A DNA stretch of 64,000 nt from positions 108,648 to 172,647 of the forward strand of contig NZ_PJQW01000008.1 of the NCBI RefSeq assembly GCF_004303025.1, in the 5' to 3' direction. The notes under the pieces are model-generated. The model saw only the letters and a program-made list of their open reading frames with translations. It was not told where the DNA came from and ran no database searches. Each line of letters starts with the position of its first letter. Positions within the stretch are counted from its first letter, which is position 1. This document shows, in pieces, positions 25,296-33,794 of this stretch. The stretch is from Flavobacterium sp. J27. GTDB lineage: Bacteria > Bacteroidota > Bacteroidia > Flavobacteriales > Flavobacteriaceae. The translations under genes were made by a program, and so were the position numbers.

Positions 25296-25955
25296 ATGAT
25301 AAAAAAAGGTTCGTATTTTTTTGGATTGACCATCCTAGTTGCCTTAGTTTCATCAGGATTTAATTCTTTTGAAATTGAAAAAGTAGAAGGGTTTCATTTA
25401 GAAAACAATGAGAAAATTTCTTATTATGTTCCAAGTGAGGATGAAGATGAAATCGAAGTTGATTTAGAGAACAGTTTGGTAGCTGTTCCTTATGTTGGAA
25501 AGACATTTGTTGGTTTTAAACAAGCATTGGCTTTCAAAGAATCGAGAGGTATTTTAAACACTGTTAACTCATTTGGTTACATGGGTAAATACCAATTCGG
25601 AAAAAGTACATTACGCTCTGTAGGTATTTATGATTTTCAAGAATTTTTAAGAAATCCGGAATGGCAAGATAAAGCTTTTAGAGCTTTGATAGCAAAAAAC
25701 AAATGGGAATTAAGAAAAGAAATTGAAAAGTATAACGGAAGGGTTATCAATGGAGTAAAAATTACCGAGTCTGGTTTAATTGCTGCGGCTCATCTTGGAG
25801 GAGTTGGTTCGGTAAAAAAATACTTAAGAAGTAATGGTGCTAGAGGCTTTAAAGATGGTTTTGGTACTTCTTTGAGAAGTTATATTAAAAAATTTGGTGG
25901 GTATGATATTTCTCATATCGTTCCAAACAAAAATGCCAAAGTCAAAATCGGTTAA
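25296..25955 (+). CDS. Lysozyme-like (transglycosylase-fold) exported protein
   Basis: I start at ATG 25296 (219 aa); a GTG frame from 25269 adds nine residues. A signal/anchor segment (residues 3-22) precedes an acidic linker (SEDEDEIEVDLE). The core has E82 in AFKESRGILNTVNS, then FGYMGKYQFGKSTL, the pattern of SLT/lysozyme-like domains where this glutamate is catalytic. GLIAAAHLGGVGSVKKYL is also typical. It probably cuts or binds peptidoglycan, consistent with MltG and DapF upstream. Confidence 0.8.
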   Translation: MIKKGSYFFGLTILVALVSSGFNSFEIEKVEGFHLENNEKISYYVPSEDEDEIEVDLENSLVAVPYVGKTFVGFKQALAFKESRGILNTVNSFGYMGKYQFGKSTLRSVGIYDFQEFLRNPEWQDKAFRALIAKNKWELRKEIEKYNGRVINGVKITESGLIAAAHLGGVGSVKKYLRSNGARGFKDGFGTSLRSYIKKFGGYDISHIVPNKNAKVKIG

Positions 25956-25957
25956 AA

Positions 25958-26689
25958 TTACATTTTGTGTATAATGAAAATACAAGGTCGCTTATGTAAG
26001 TCGGCCTTGTTTTTTTTCCACTCTGCAATAGTTTTCGTTTTTATAAATTCTGTAGGCAAAGTAATATCACAGGCAATACATAAATAGGTGTTAGGTTGTA
26101 ATATTTGAAGCAAATCATCAACTAATTTATTGTTTCTATAAGGTGTTTCAATAAAAAGTTGAGATTGGTTCTTTTCCTGAGATAACCGCTCGTAGTATTT
26201 TAATTCATTTTTCTTTTCATTAGCATCAATAGGGAGGTATCCGTTAAAAGCAAAACTTTGTCCATTCATACCACTTGCCATTAAAGCTAATAATATAGAG
26301 CTTGGTCCTACCAAAGGAACGACTTGTATTCCTTTTTCGTGAGCAATTTTTACAATAACAGCACCAGGATCTGCAATTCCAGGACATCCAGATTCGCTTA
26401 ATAAACCTATGTTTTTACCTTCTAATAATGGCTTTATCATAGTAAAATGCTCGGCTGTTTCTGTGTGTTTGTTTAATAAAGCGAGTTGTAAGTCAGATTG
26501 TTTCTTTTCTGGATGAATGCTTTTAATAAAACGACGTGCGGTTTTTTCGTTTTCAACAATAAAAAAATCTATAAAATCGATACTTCGCTTAATGGTTTGT
26601 GGTAGAACATCTTCTGGTGCAACGGTTGTTTCTCCTGGATTAGATAAAGTGCAAGGAATTAAGTATAATTTTCCGTAAGAAGTATTCAT
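25958..26689 (-). CDS. RsmI-like SAM-dependent methyltransferase (tetrapyrrole methylase family)
   Basis: The 243-residue protein has GKLYLIPCTLSNPG at the N-terminus, the SESGCPGIADPGA loop, VPLVGPSSILLALMASG, and FNGYLP. These are motifs of the RsmI / tetrapyrrole methylase fold. RsmI 2'-O-methylates C1402 of 16S rRNA. This version lacks the extra C-terminal domain and differs from canonical RsmI at several motif positions, so it may be a paralog. It is the third gene of the dnaA transcript, 5 nt after the phosphatase. Confidence 0.85.
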   Translation of the reverse strand: MNTSYGKLYLIPCTLSNPGETTVAPEDVLPQTIKRSIDFIDFFIVENEKTARRFIKSIHPEKKQSDLQLALLNKHTETAEHFTMIKPLLEGKNIGLLSESGCPGIADPGAVIVKIAHEKGIQVVPLVGPSSILLALMASGMNGQSFAFNGYLPIDANEKKNELKYYERLSQEKNQSQLFIETPYRNNKLVDDLLQILQPNTYLCIACDITLPTEFIKTKTIAEWKKNKADLHKRPCIFIIHKM

Positions 26690-26694
26690 TTTTT

Positions 26695-27150
26695 TTAAGA
26701 TATTTTTTTTGCAATAACATCACAAGCTTTGTCGAGCATTTGGTATACATTTTCAAAACCTTCTTCTCCACCATAATAGGGGTCAGGAACTTCTACATTT
26801 TCATTTGGAAAAAGTTCATTCAAAATAAGTTTTACCTTTGCTTTTGCTTTTTCGTTTGGGGCTAAATGTAGCACATTTTTATAATTTGACATATCCATAA
26901 CATAAATGTAATCAAATTTTTCAAAATGATTTGCCGTGAAATGCTGTGCTCTTTGATTCGTTATATCAATGCCGTGTTTTTTCGCTGTGGCTATAGATCG
27001 TTTATCTGGTAATTGACCTACATGCCAATCACCAGTTCCGGCTGAGTCTACTTGAAAATGATCTTTTGGTAACTTACTTTGTAAAATGCCCTCAGCTAGT
27101 GGTGAGCGACAAATATTACCTAAGCATACCATTAAGATTTTTACTACCAT
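26695..27150 (-). CDS. Low-molecular-weight protein-tyrosine-phosphatase
   Basis: The 151-residue protein has the phosphate-binding loop C9-LGNIC-R15-S in MVCLGNICRSPLAEG and the general acid D123 in VPDPYYGG, complete for activity. Such enzymes counter BY-kinases in polysaccharide control or act on small molecules. It starts 3 nt after dnaA. Confidence 0.93.
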   Translation of the reverse strand: MVVKILMVCLGNICRSPLAEGILQSKLPKDHFQVDSAGTGDWHVGQLPDKRSIATAKKHGIDITNQRAQHFTANHFEKFDYIYVMDMSNYKNVLHLAPNEKAKAKVKLILNELFPNENVEVPDPYYGGEEGFENVYQMLDKACDVIAKKIS

Positions 27151-27153
27151 TTT

Positions 27154-28581
27154 CTATAAAGAAAGTTTTTTGTTAATATCGTCTACAAACTTTCTAAATT
27201 GTTTATCTGTAGTGACTAAATTGTCTACTGTTTTACATGCATGTAATACGGTAGCGTGATCTCTGTCTCCTATTTGATTTCCAATATTTGCTAAAGAAGA
27301 TTTGGTGTATTTTTTGGCAAAGAACATAGCTAATTGTCTTGCTTGTACCACATGTCTTTTTCTGGTTTTCGATTGTAATGTTTCAATATCTAATTGGAAA
27401 TAATCCGATACAATTTTTTGGATATAATCGATAGAGATCTCTCTCTTAACATTTTTAACGAATTTCTCAACAACTTGTTTGGCGAGTTCAATAGTTACCT
27501 CACGTTTGTTAAATGAAGATTGAGCAATTAAAGAAATAATAGCGCCTTCTAATTCTCTTACGTTACTTTTTATATTTTTGGCAACATATTCTATGATTTC
27601 TTCTGGCATTTCTACACCATCTCGATATAAAATGTTTTTTAGAATAGAAATTCTGGTTTCATAATCTGGTTGGTGTAATTCAGCAGATAAGCCCCATTTA
27701 AATCTTGAAAGTAACCGTTGTTCTATATCCTGCATGTCCACAGGAGCTTTGTCTGAAGTTAAGATAACTTGTTTTCCATTTTGATGTAAATGGTTGAAAA
27801 TATGGAAAAATACATCTTGTGTTCCTGATTTTCCTGAAAGGAATTGAACATCATCTATAATTAGTACATCAATTAATTGGTAAAAATGAATAAAATCATT
27901 TCTTGTGTTTTTCTTAACCGAGTCTATATATTGTTGTGTGAAAATTTCTGCAGAAATATACAAAACTGTCTTTTCTGGAAATTTATCTTTGATTTCTACT
28001 CCAATGGCATGTGCCAAATGCGTTTTTCCTAATCCTACACCTCCAAAAATTAATAAGGGGTTGAAAGAAGTTCCGCCAGGTTTATTGGCAACAGCCATAC
28101 CTGCACTTCTTGCTAAACGATTGGAATCTCCTTCTAAAAAATTATCGAAACTATAATTCGAATTTAATTGTGAATCAATGTTAATGTTTCTAATACCAGG
28201 AATAATAAAAGGATTTTTTAATTCCGGATTTTTTTGAACAATAGGAACATCAACTTCTTGTGTTTTAACAGCTTGTCTATTATTACTTGGTATTTGTTCT
28301 GTAAATGGAAGCTTATTGCCATAAGTGTTTTCCATTTTAATTTTGTACAATAATTTAGCGCTTTGTCCTAACTCTTTAGTAAGTGCAACTTTGAGAAGTT
28401 TTACATAATGCTCTTCTAACCATTCGTAAAAAAACTTACTAGGTACTTGGATAGATAGCGCGTTTTCATTTAGGTCAACTGCCTGTATCGGTTCAAACCA
28501 TGTTTTGTAGGCTTGTTCCTGAATGTTATCCTTTATAAACAACAGACAATTTTTCCATACTGATTGCGCAGTTTTATCCAT
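27154..28581 (-). CDS. dnaA: Chromosomal replication initiator DnaA
   Basis: The 475-residue protein has domain I (1-80), a linker (80-145), an AAA+ domain with Walker A FGGVGLGKTH (179-188), Walker B VLIIDDVQFL and sensor II, and domain IV. Domain IV carries the DnaA-box-recognising helix GDRDHATVLHACKTV. Length is normal. It binds DnaA boxes and melts the origin. It is first in a leftward unit with the phosphatase and RsmI-like genes. In many flavobacterial genomes numbering starts at dnaA, so the origin may be near. Confidence 0.97.
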   Translation of the reverse strand: MDKTAQSVWKNCLLFIKDNIQEQAYKTWFEPIQAVDLNENALSIQVPSKFFYEWLEEHYVKLLKVALTKELGQSAKLLYKIKMENTYGNKLPFTEQIPSNNRQAVKTQEVDVPIVQKNPELKNPFIIPGIRNINIDSQLNSNYSFDNFLEGDSNRLARSAGMAVANKPGGTSFNPLLIFGGVGLGKTHLAHAIGVEIKDKFPEKTVLYISAEIFTQQYIDSVKKNTRNDFIHFYQLIDVLIIDDVQFLSGKSGTQDVFFHIFNHLHQNGKQVILTSDKAPVDMQDIEQRLLSRFKWGLSAELHQPDYETRISILKNILYRDGVEMPEEIIEYVAKNIKSNVRELEGAIISLIAQSSFNKREVTIELAKQVVEKFVKNVKREISIDYIQKIVSDYFQLDIETLQSKTRKRHVVQARQLAMFFAKKYTKSSLANIGNQIGDRDHATVLHACKTVDNLVTTDKQFRKFVDDINKKLSL

Positions 28582-28781
28582 ATATTTGCTCTTTTATAAA
28601 TTATCTTTAGCTTTAATAGTAGTTGTCTTACAAAGATGAATGAGTTAATAGCTTTGTAAACGGGAGAACAAATATGTGAACAATTTTTGGTAAAAAAAAA
28701 CAAAATGGCTATTGATTTTTTAAAAAAAATATTGTAAGCCTGTTAGCCTTTATTTAATGTTAAATTAACACCTTTTTTAAT

Positions 28782-29183
28782 ATGAGAGAATATGAGTTCA
28801 AAGTAAGAGTGCGTTATGCCGAAACGGATCAAATGGGAGTAGTTTACCACGGTAATTATGCACAGTATTTTGAAATGGGTAGAGTGGAATGGCTCAGAAA
28901 CCTTGGGGTTTCCTATAAATGGATGGAAGAAAATGGAATTATGCTTCCTGTGGTGTCACTTACTATGAATTATAAAAAACCAGCACGATATGACGATTTG
29001 TTAACAGTAAAAACTATCTTTAAAAATCAAACCTCTGTAAAGATAGAATTTGACTATGAAATTTATAATGATAGGAACGAGTTATTAACAACAGGTTATT
29101 CTATGTTAGTGTTTGTGAATATGAAAACTGGTAGACCTACTTTGCCTCCTGAATATGTTAGTGAACGATTAAAAACCTTGTAG
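28782..29183 (+). CDS. Acyl-CoA thioesterase, YbgC/FadM hotdog family
   Basis: The 133-residue single hotdog domain has D16 in RYAETDQMGVVYHGNYAQYFE, the catalytic aspartate and HGNY signature of 4HBT thioesterases. It hydrolyses acyl-CoA; YbgC-like members act in phospholipid metabolism near the Tol-Pal system, but no tol genes are here. It is divergent from dnaA and convergent with the YigZ gene 4 nt away. Confidence 0.92.
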   Translation: MREYEFKVRVRYAETDQMGVVYHGNYAQYFEMGRVEWLRNLGVSYKWMEENGIMLPVVSLTMNYKKPARYDDLLTVKTIFKNQTSVKIEFDYEIYNDRNELLTTGYSMLVFVNMKTGRPTLPPEYVSERLKTL

Positions 29184-29187
29184 CGTT

Positions 29188-29808
29188 TTAAAGGTCAAGT
29201 TTTTTTATTTCTATTTCATAAAGTGATTCAAAAATTTCATATACTTTTTCTTCATTTTGTTTGCGTGTGGCTATCTCAATCTGGCAATTCATTTCCATTT
29301 TTTGTGAAATGATTTGTAATTGTTGTTCTTTGATAACTCGCATAACTTTGTTCATGTTTTTGTAGTCGAAAGTTATCAGGAAATGGATGTCGATTGTTTT
29401 TTCTATAATACTAGCGTTTTCCAATGCCATTTGTGCGGCTGTTTTGTAAGCAGAAATTAGGCCGCCAACACCTAGTTTTACACCACCAAAGTAACGAACA
29501 ACCACAATGAGAATATTGGTAACTTCAAAAGATTGAATTTGTCCATAAATAGGTGTGCCTGCGCTATTATTTGGTTCTCCGTCATCATTAACTCTATAGT
29601 AAGGTCGTTCAGCTCCAATTTGAAAGGCATAACACCAATGTCTAGCATTGTGATGTAGCTTTTTTAATTCTAAAATTAATTCTTTGACTTCGTTTTCATT
29701 GGTAACAGGATAGGCATAACCAAAAAATTTGCTGTTTTTTTCTTTGTAAAGAACTTCTTCAGATGGTGATGCTATGGTTTTGAAAATGTCGCTATTAAGA
29801 TTATTCAT
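29188..29808 (-). CDS. YigZ / IMPACT family protein
   Basis: The 206-residue protein has the UPF0029 N-domain with NSKFFGYAYPV, HHNARHWCYAFQIG, DDGEPNNSAGTPI and VVVRYFGGVKLGVGGL, then a DUF1949-like ferredoxin-fold C-domain. YigZ members bind nucleic acid and IMPACT affects translational stress in eukaryotes; the bacterial role is unsettled. It begins directly after the EamA stop as the last gene of the ribD transcript. Confidence 0.92.
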   Translation of the reverse strand: MNNLNSDIFKTIASPSEEVLYKEKNSKFFGYAYPVTNENEVKELILELKKLHHNARHWCYAFQIGAERPYYRVNDDGEPNNSAGTPIYGQIQSFEVTNILIVVVRYFGGVKLGVGGLISAYKTAAQMALENASIIEKTIDIHFLITFDYKNMNKVMRVIKEQQLQIISQKMEMNCQIEIATRKQNEEKVYEIFESLYEIEIKKLDL

Positions 29809-30696
29809 TTATGCCGATACTAATATTAAAGCAATTATTGCTAATAGAATGCCTAGATAATTATACTTTTTTAGTTTTTCTTTGTAGATAAGAAGACCAA
29901 TTATGGTAGTGCACAAAATTACACTAATATTTATTAATGTGAAGATATTAGCACTGCTTATTTTGTCATTTTGAAGTGCGCGAATTAAAAAATACATTGA
30001 AAAATAATTGGGAACTCCTAAAAGAATACCGCCTAATATGTTTTTAAATTGGAAGTGTAATTTTTTTGTCATCCATTGATAGGTTACTACGAAAAATCCA
30101 ATAATAAAAGCGCTTAGAAAAGTGAAAGTAGAAAATAAACCTGTATCACTAGGATTAACATATGTTTTTTGAATGTAATGAATACTGGTGTCAATAATAC
30201 CTGAGCCTAAAAAGAGTAAGATAGGGTAACTGTAATTTGTAGTAGCGATATTATTTTTTTCTTTTTCTTTTTCTTTTTCTTTTTCTTTTTCTTTTTTAGT
30301 CGTGTAATAAACCGCCAATAATGCAATTAAAATGCCAATAGTCTTCAAAGGAGTTGTCCATTCTTTTAAATAATAAATTCCAAATATAACAGGTATAATT
30401 AGCGACATTTTACTTGCTACTGATGCTACAGTAACCCCATTTTTCTGTGAAGTTTGCCCCATAGTGAAAAAAATACTGATAAAAAGAATTCCCAAATAAA
30501 AACAAAGTGGAAACCAAGATTTATATATTACATGTGATAAGGATATAGGATTTTTTTCGAAAAGTAATCCTACGAAAAAGGCAACGAGGTAGTTAAAAAT
30601 AATAGCTTGAAGTGTGTCAATTTTAAATTTTGTAAAGGTTTTAAAAACAATGAAAAGTAAAACTGCAAATACAACAGCAAGAAATAAGTGAAGCAT
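29809..30696 (-). CDS. EamA-type drug/metabolite (DMT) transporter
   Basis: The 295-residue protein has about ten hydrophobic helices in two five-helix halves, as in the EamA superfamily. Between the halves a cytoplasmic loop contains (EK)6, encoded by a hexanucleotide repeat at 30256-30291. Sequence does not give the substrate. It is third in the ribD transcript, 5 nt after the HAD gene and abutting the YigZ gene. Confidence 0.85.
   Translation of the reverse strand: MLHLFLAVVFAVLLFIVFKTFTKFKIDTLQAIIFNYLVAFFVGLLFEKNPISLSHVIYKSWFPLCFYLGILFISIFFTMGQTSQKNGVTVASVASKMSLIIPVIFGIYYLKEWTTPLKTIGILIALLAVYYTTKKEKEKEKEKEKEKNNIATTNYSYPILLFLGSGIIDTSIHYIQKTYVNPSDTGLFSTFTFLSAFIIGFFVVTYQWMTKKLHFQFKNILGGILLGVPNYFSMYFLIRALQNDKISSANIFTLINISVILCTTIIGLLIYKEKLKKYNYLGILLAIIALILVSA
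30256..30291 (-). repeat. In-frame hexanucleotide microsatellite (six copies)
   Basis: C residues recur every 6 nt (30261, 30267, 30273, 30279, 30285, 30291) in a T background. On the coding strand this is GAAAAA, or Glu-Lys, six times. Changes in copy number would alter loop length but not reading frame. Confidence 0.92.
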
Positions 30697-30701
30697 TAAA
30701 A

Positions 30702-31307
30702 TTAAAAGTGTTTTAATTTTTCAAATAATAACGTGACATCTTCTTTTTTGGGATTCAGATGCCAAGTTTGTAAGCCTGCTTTTTGCGCGCCTTCAATGTT
30801 TTCTAATTTATCATCTACAAATAGGGTTTTTTTGGGAACCAAATTATGATTGTTTATTATATACTTGTACGTATTTTCATCTGGTTTTCTTTGTCCAATT
30901 TCAAAAGAAAAATATACTTTTTCAAAGCAAGAATAAAAATCTCTAGCAAAGGATTGTCCTACTTTGTGTTCAAATTTGTCAATATGAGTAGAATCGGTAT
31001 TACTTAATAAAAACAATCGATATTTTGAACCTATCATTTGTAGAAACTCTAAACGATATAATGGAAAATCAAGTAAAATTGCATTCCAGGCTTCTCTAAT
31101 AGTTAATAAGTCTGCGGCATTAGTGTGTCTTTGAATTCCTTCAATAAAAGCTAATTCATCAATTTTTCCTACTTCATAACTTTTGTTAAGAGCGTCAAGT
31201 TCTGAATTCCATTCGCGAACACCTAAATTTTGTAATGCTTTTTCTGTGGCATTATGATCCAAATTGATGAAAACATCCCCGAAATCAAAAATAATTGTAT
31301 CAATCAT
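30702..31307 (-). CDS. HAD-superfamily hydrolase, YihX-like
   Basis: The 201-residue protein has nucleophile D8 in IIFDFGDVFIN, motif II LLSNTD, the motif III lysine in GQRKPDENTYKYI, and motif IV FVDDKLENIEGA. As in YihX, the residue two after the nucleophile is glycine rather than the usual acid/base aspartate. YihX-type enzymes dephosphorylate sugar phosphates. It overlaps ribD by 8 nt, suggesting coupling; a role as the missing riboflavin-pathway phosphatase is conceivable but only an inference from position. Confidence 0.86.
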   Translation of the reverse strand: MIDTIIFDFGDVFINLDHNATEKALQNLGVREWNSELDALNKSYEVGKIDELAFIEGIQRHTNAADLLTIREAWNAILLDFPLYRLEFLQMIGSKYRLFLLSNTDSTHIDKFEHKVGQSFARDFYSCFEKVYFSFEIGQRKPDENTYKYIINNHNLVPKKTLFVDDKLENIEGAQKAGLQTWHLNPKKEDVTLLFEKLKHF

Positions 31308-32361
31308 AATTTCTGAAAATTTTTAAAGTATCGTCCATTATGTAAGTTGTTTTTGTAGGAATTGAATTTAGAACAGGGGCTTTTATTCCAGAATTCAATA
31401 CTGTATTTCCTTCAAAAACACGGGCTTCATCCCACAAGTTCAGATCTATAAAGGATTGTAAGGTTTTTAAACCGCCTTCTATGATTACAGATTGAATCTC
31501 GTTTTTATACAGACGATTTGTTAAATTTAGTAAAAAATCGGTATCAAAAACAATATTTTCATAAATAATATTTTCTTTTTTTGTTAAAATGTTACTTTCG
31601 GTAAAAAAGTAAGTCTTTGATTCATTGTTTTTTACAGCAAAATCTTCGGATATTTTATTGGATTTATCAAGTACAATTCGAATGGGATGCTGACCACTGA
31701 AATCGCGAGCATTTAATTTCGGATTGTCATCTAAAACGGTTTGTGTGCCTACAAGAATAGCTGCTTCTTCAGTGCGCCACTTATGAACTAATTGTCTGGA
31801 ATAAGTATTGGTAATCCAAACAGGTTGTAATGCTTCATGTGTTATAGCTCTTTTGGATTTATCTGGTGCCAAAAAGCCATCTTTACTTGCAGCCCATTTT
31901 AAAATAATATAAGGTCTTTTTTTTTGATGAAATGTAAAAAAGCGTTTATTTAATTCGTTGCATTCTTTTTCTAAAACTCCAACCGTAACATGACAATTGT
32001 TTTCACGTAGTTTTTTAATACCATTACCAGCAACTTTAGCATACGGATCGATGGTGCCAATAACTACATTCGGAATTTTATGGGCAATGATTAAATCGCT
32101 ACAAGGTGGTGTTTTTCCAAAATGACTGCAAGGTTCTAAACTAACATAGATGGTAGCTTTTGATAATACACTTTTATCTTTTACAGAATGAATAGCATGA
32201 ACTTCAGCGTGAGGTTCTCCTGATTTTCTATGCCAACCTTCCCCAATAATTTTATTGTTGTAAACAATAACACTGCCTACTAATGGATTGGGATAAGTTG
32301 TTCCTAAACCATTTTTGGCCAGTTGGACGCATCGCTTCATGTAAAACTCATGTGTATTCAT
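31300..32361 (-). CDS. ribD: Bifunctional riboflavin deaminase/reductase RibD
   Basis: The 353-residue protein has a deaminase domain (1-145) with zinc ligands H51 (HAEVHA), C78 and C87 (EPCSHFGKTPPCSDL). The reductase domain (about 155-353) has RPYIILKWAASKDGFLA and VIIEGGLKTLQSFI. It carries out steps two and three of riboflavin synthesis. It starts the four-gene transcript ribD-HAD-EamA-YigZ. A -7 element sits so close that the mRNA may be nearly leaderless. Confidence 0.95.
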   Translation of the reverse strand: MNTHEFYMKRCVQLAKNGLGTTYPNPLVGSVIVYNNKIIGEGWHRKSGEPHAEVHAIHSVKDKSVLSKATIYVSLEPCSHFGKTPPCSDLIIAHKIPNVVIGTIDPYAKVAGNGIKKLRENNCHVTVGVLEKECNELNKRFFTFHQKKRPYIILKWAASKDGFLAPDKSKRAITHEALQPVWITNTYSRQLVHKWRTEEAAILVGTQTVLDDNPKLNARDFSGQHPIRIVLDKSNKISEDFAVKNNESKTYFFTESNILTKKENIIYENIVFDTDFLLNLTNRLYKNEIQSVIIEGGLKTLQSFIDLNLWDEARVFEGNTVLNSGIKAPVLNSIPTKTTYIMDDTLKIFRNYD

Positions 32362-32365
32362 CTTA

Positions 32366-32373
32366 CAAATGTA
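32366..32373 (-). promoter_or_regulatory. -7 promoter element for the ribD operon
   Basis: The minus strand reads TACATTTG, an exact TAnnTTTG, ending only 5 nt before the ATG at 32361. Transcription would start at or within a few bases of the start codon. Confidence 0.5.
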
Positions 32374-32443
32374 GTATTTTTAATATATATTTTAGAATGG
32401 ATTTGTAGCAAATTATGTACTTTTACCACACAAATTCGTAGAT

Positions 32444-32923
32444 ATGATTCTTAGAAAAATCGAACCTAAAGATAATGCACAAATAGCTAAAGTTATTCGT
32501 ACTGTTTTTGAAGAATTGGATGCACCAAAAGTGGGTACCGCTTATGCAGATCCTATTTTAGATACTTTATATGAAGTATATCAAAATGATAGGACATTAT
32601 ATTTAGTGGTTGAAAAAGAGGGTGTAGTTTTAGGAGGTTGTGGTATTGCACCTCTAGAAAATGGAGCGTCTCATATTTGTGAATTGCAAAAAATGTATTT
32701 TGCCCCTGAAATTAGAGGAACTGGTTTGGCAAAAGAAATTATAGAAAAATGCCTGATATTTGCCAAAGAGAATAATTTTACAGTTTGTTATTTAGAAACA
32801 CTCTCTTTCATGAAAGCGGCTCAAAAATTGTATATTAATTTAGGTTTTCAAACCATTGATGCTCCTCTAGGCTGTACAGGTCATAGCAGTTGCGAAGTAT
32901 GGATGACCAAAGAATTACACTAA
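32444..32923 (+). CDS. GNAT family N-acetyltransferase
   Basis: The 159-residue protein has the GNAT acetyl-CoA loop LQKMYFAPEIRGTGLAKEIIEKC and a C-terminal YLETLSFMKAAQKLYINLGF segment. Length and motifs match small-molecule or protein acetyltransferases of the MarR-associated/YitI-like type. It is divergent from ribD and 15 nt before prmC. Confidence 0.86.
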   Translation: MILRKIEPKDNAQIAKVIRTVFEELDAPKVGTAYADPILDTLYEVYQNDRTLYLVVEKEGVVLGGCGIAPLENGASHICELQKMYFAPEIRGTGLAKEIIEKCLIFAKENNFTVCYLETLSFMKAAQKLYINLGFQTIDAPLGCTGHSSCEVWMTKELH

Positions 32924-32938
32924 TTTAGACTTATCGAA

Positions 32939-33790
32939 ATGCTTTTAAAAGAATATAAACTTCATTTTACAGCTACACTTCAAACAAAATTTGATGCTTT
33001 AGAGATAGAAAGTTTTTTTTTCATTATTCTAGAACATCTGCATCAAATGAAAAGGGTAGATTTAGCTTTGGAACCTCATTTTGAGTTAACAGCGATAGCA
33101 CTTTTAAAATGGAACGACATTCTTTCTCAATTAGAACAAGAAAAACCAATACAATATATTTTAGGAGAAACTGAGTTTTACGGATTACACTTTTATGTAG
33201 ATGAAAATACGCTAATTCCTAGACCTGAAACAGAGGAATTGGTACAATGGATTATTACGTCATTACAAAACAACTCGTCTCAAAAAATTACTATTTTAGA
33301 TATAGGAACGGGTTCTGGTTGTATTCCTATTTCATTACAAAAGAACATTCCTAATGCAAAAGTAGCGGCTATAGATGTTTCAAAAGAAGCATTACAAGTG
33401 GCTGAAAGAAATGCTGTTTTAAATCAAACTGCAGTTTATTTTATACACCAAGATATTCTCCAAACTGAAGCCTTGGATGAAGTTTATGATATTATCGTGT
33501 CTAATCCACCTTATGTAAGACATCTTGAGAAAGAAGACATAAAGAAGAATGTCTTGGAATACGAACCTCATTTGGCATTATTTGTATCCAATGATGATGC
33601 GTTGCTATTTTATCGAAAAATTGCTCAATTGGCTAAACATAGCCTGTCAGTTGATGGACAATTGTTTTTTGAAATTAACCAATATCTTGGACCAGAAACG
33701 ATTACCTTGTTAGAACAATTAGGGTTCCAAAATATTGAATTGAAAAAAGATTTTTATGGAAACGATAGAATGATTCGTTGTACACTATAA
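32939..33790 (+). CDS. prmC: Release factor glutamine methyltransferase PrmC
   Basis: The 283-residue protein has an N-terminal helical domain ending in PIQYILGETEFYGL, SAM motif I ILDIGTGSGCIPISL, and the glutamine-binding motif SNPPYV. It methylates the GGQ glutamine of RF1/RF2. The LIPRPETEELV stretch is diagnostic. It follows the GNAT gene and is convergent, 4 nt apart, with the permease gene. Confidence 0.95.
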   Translation: MLLKEYKLHFTATLQTKFDALEIESFFFIILEHLHQMKRVDLALEPHFELTAIALLKWNDILSQLEQEKPIQYILGETEFYGLHFYVDENTLIPRPETEELVQWIITSLQNNSSQKITILDIGTGSGCIPISLQKNIPNAKVAAIDVSKEALQVAERNAVLNQTAVYFIHQDILQTEALDEVYDIIVSNPPYVRHLEKEDIKKNVLEYEPHLALFVSNDDALLFYRKIAQLAKHSLSVDGQLFFEINQYLGPETITLLEQLGFQNIELKKDFYGNDRMIRCTL

Positions 33791-33794
33791 ACTT

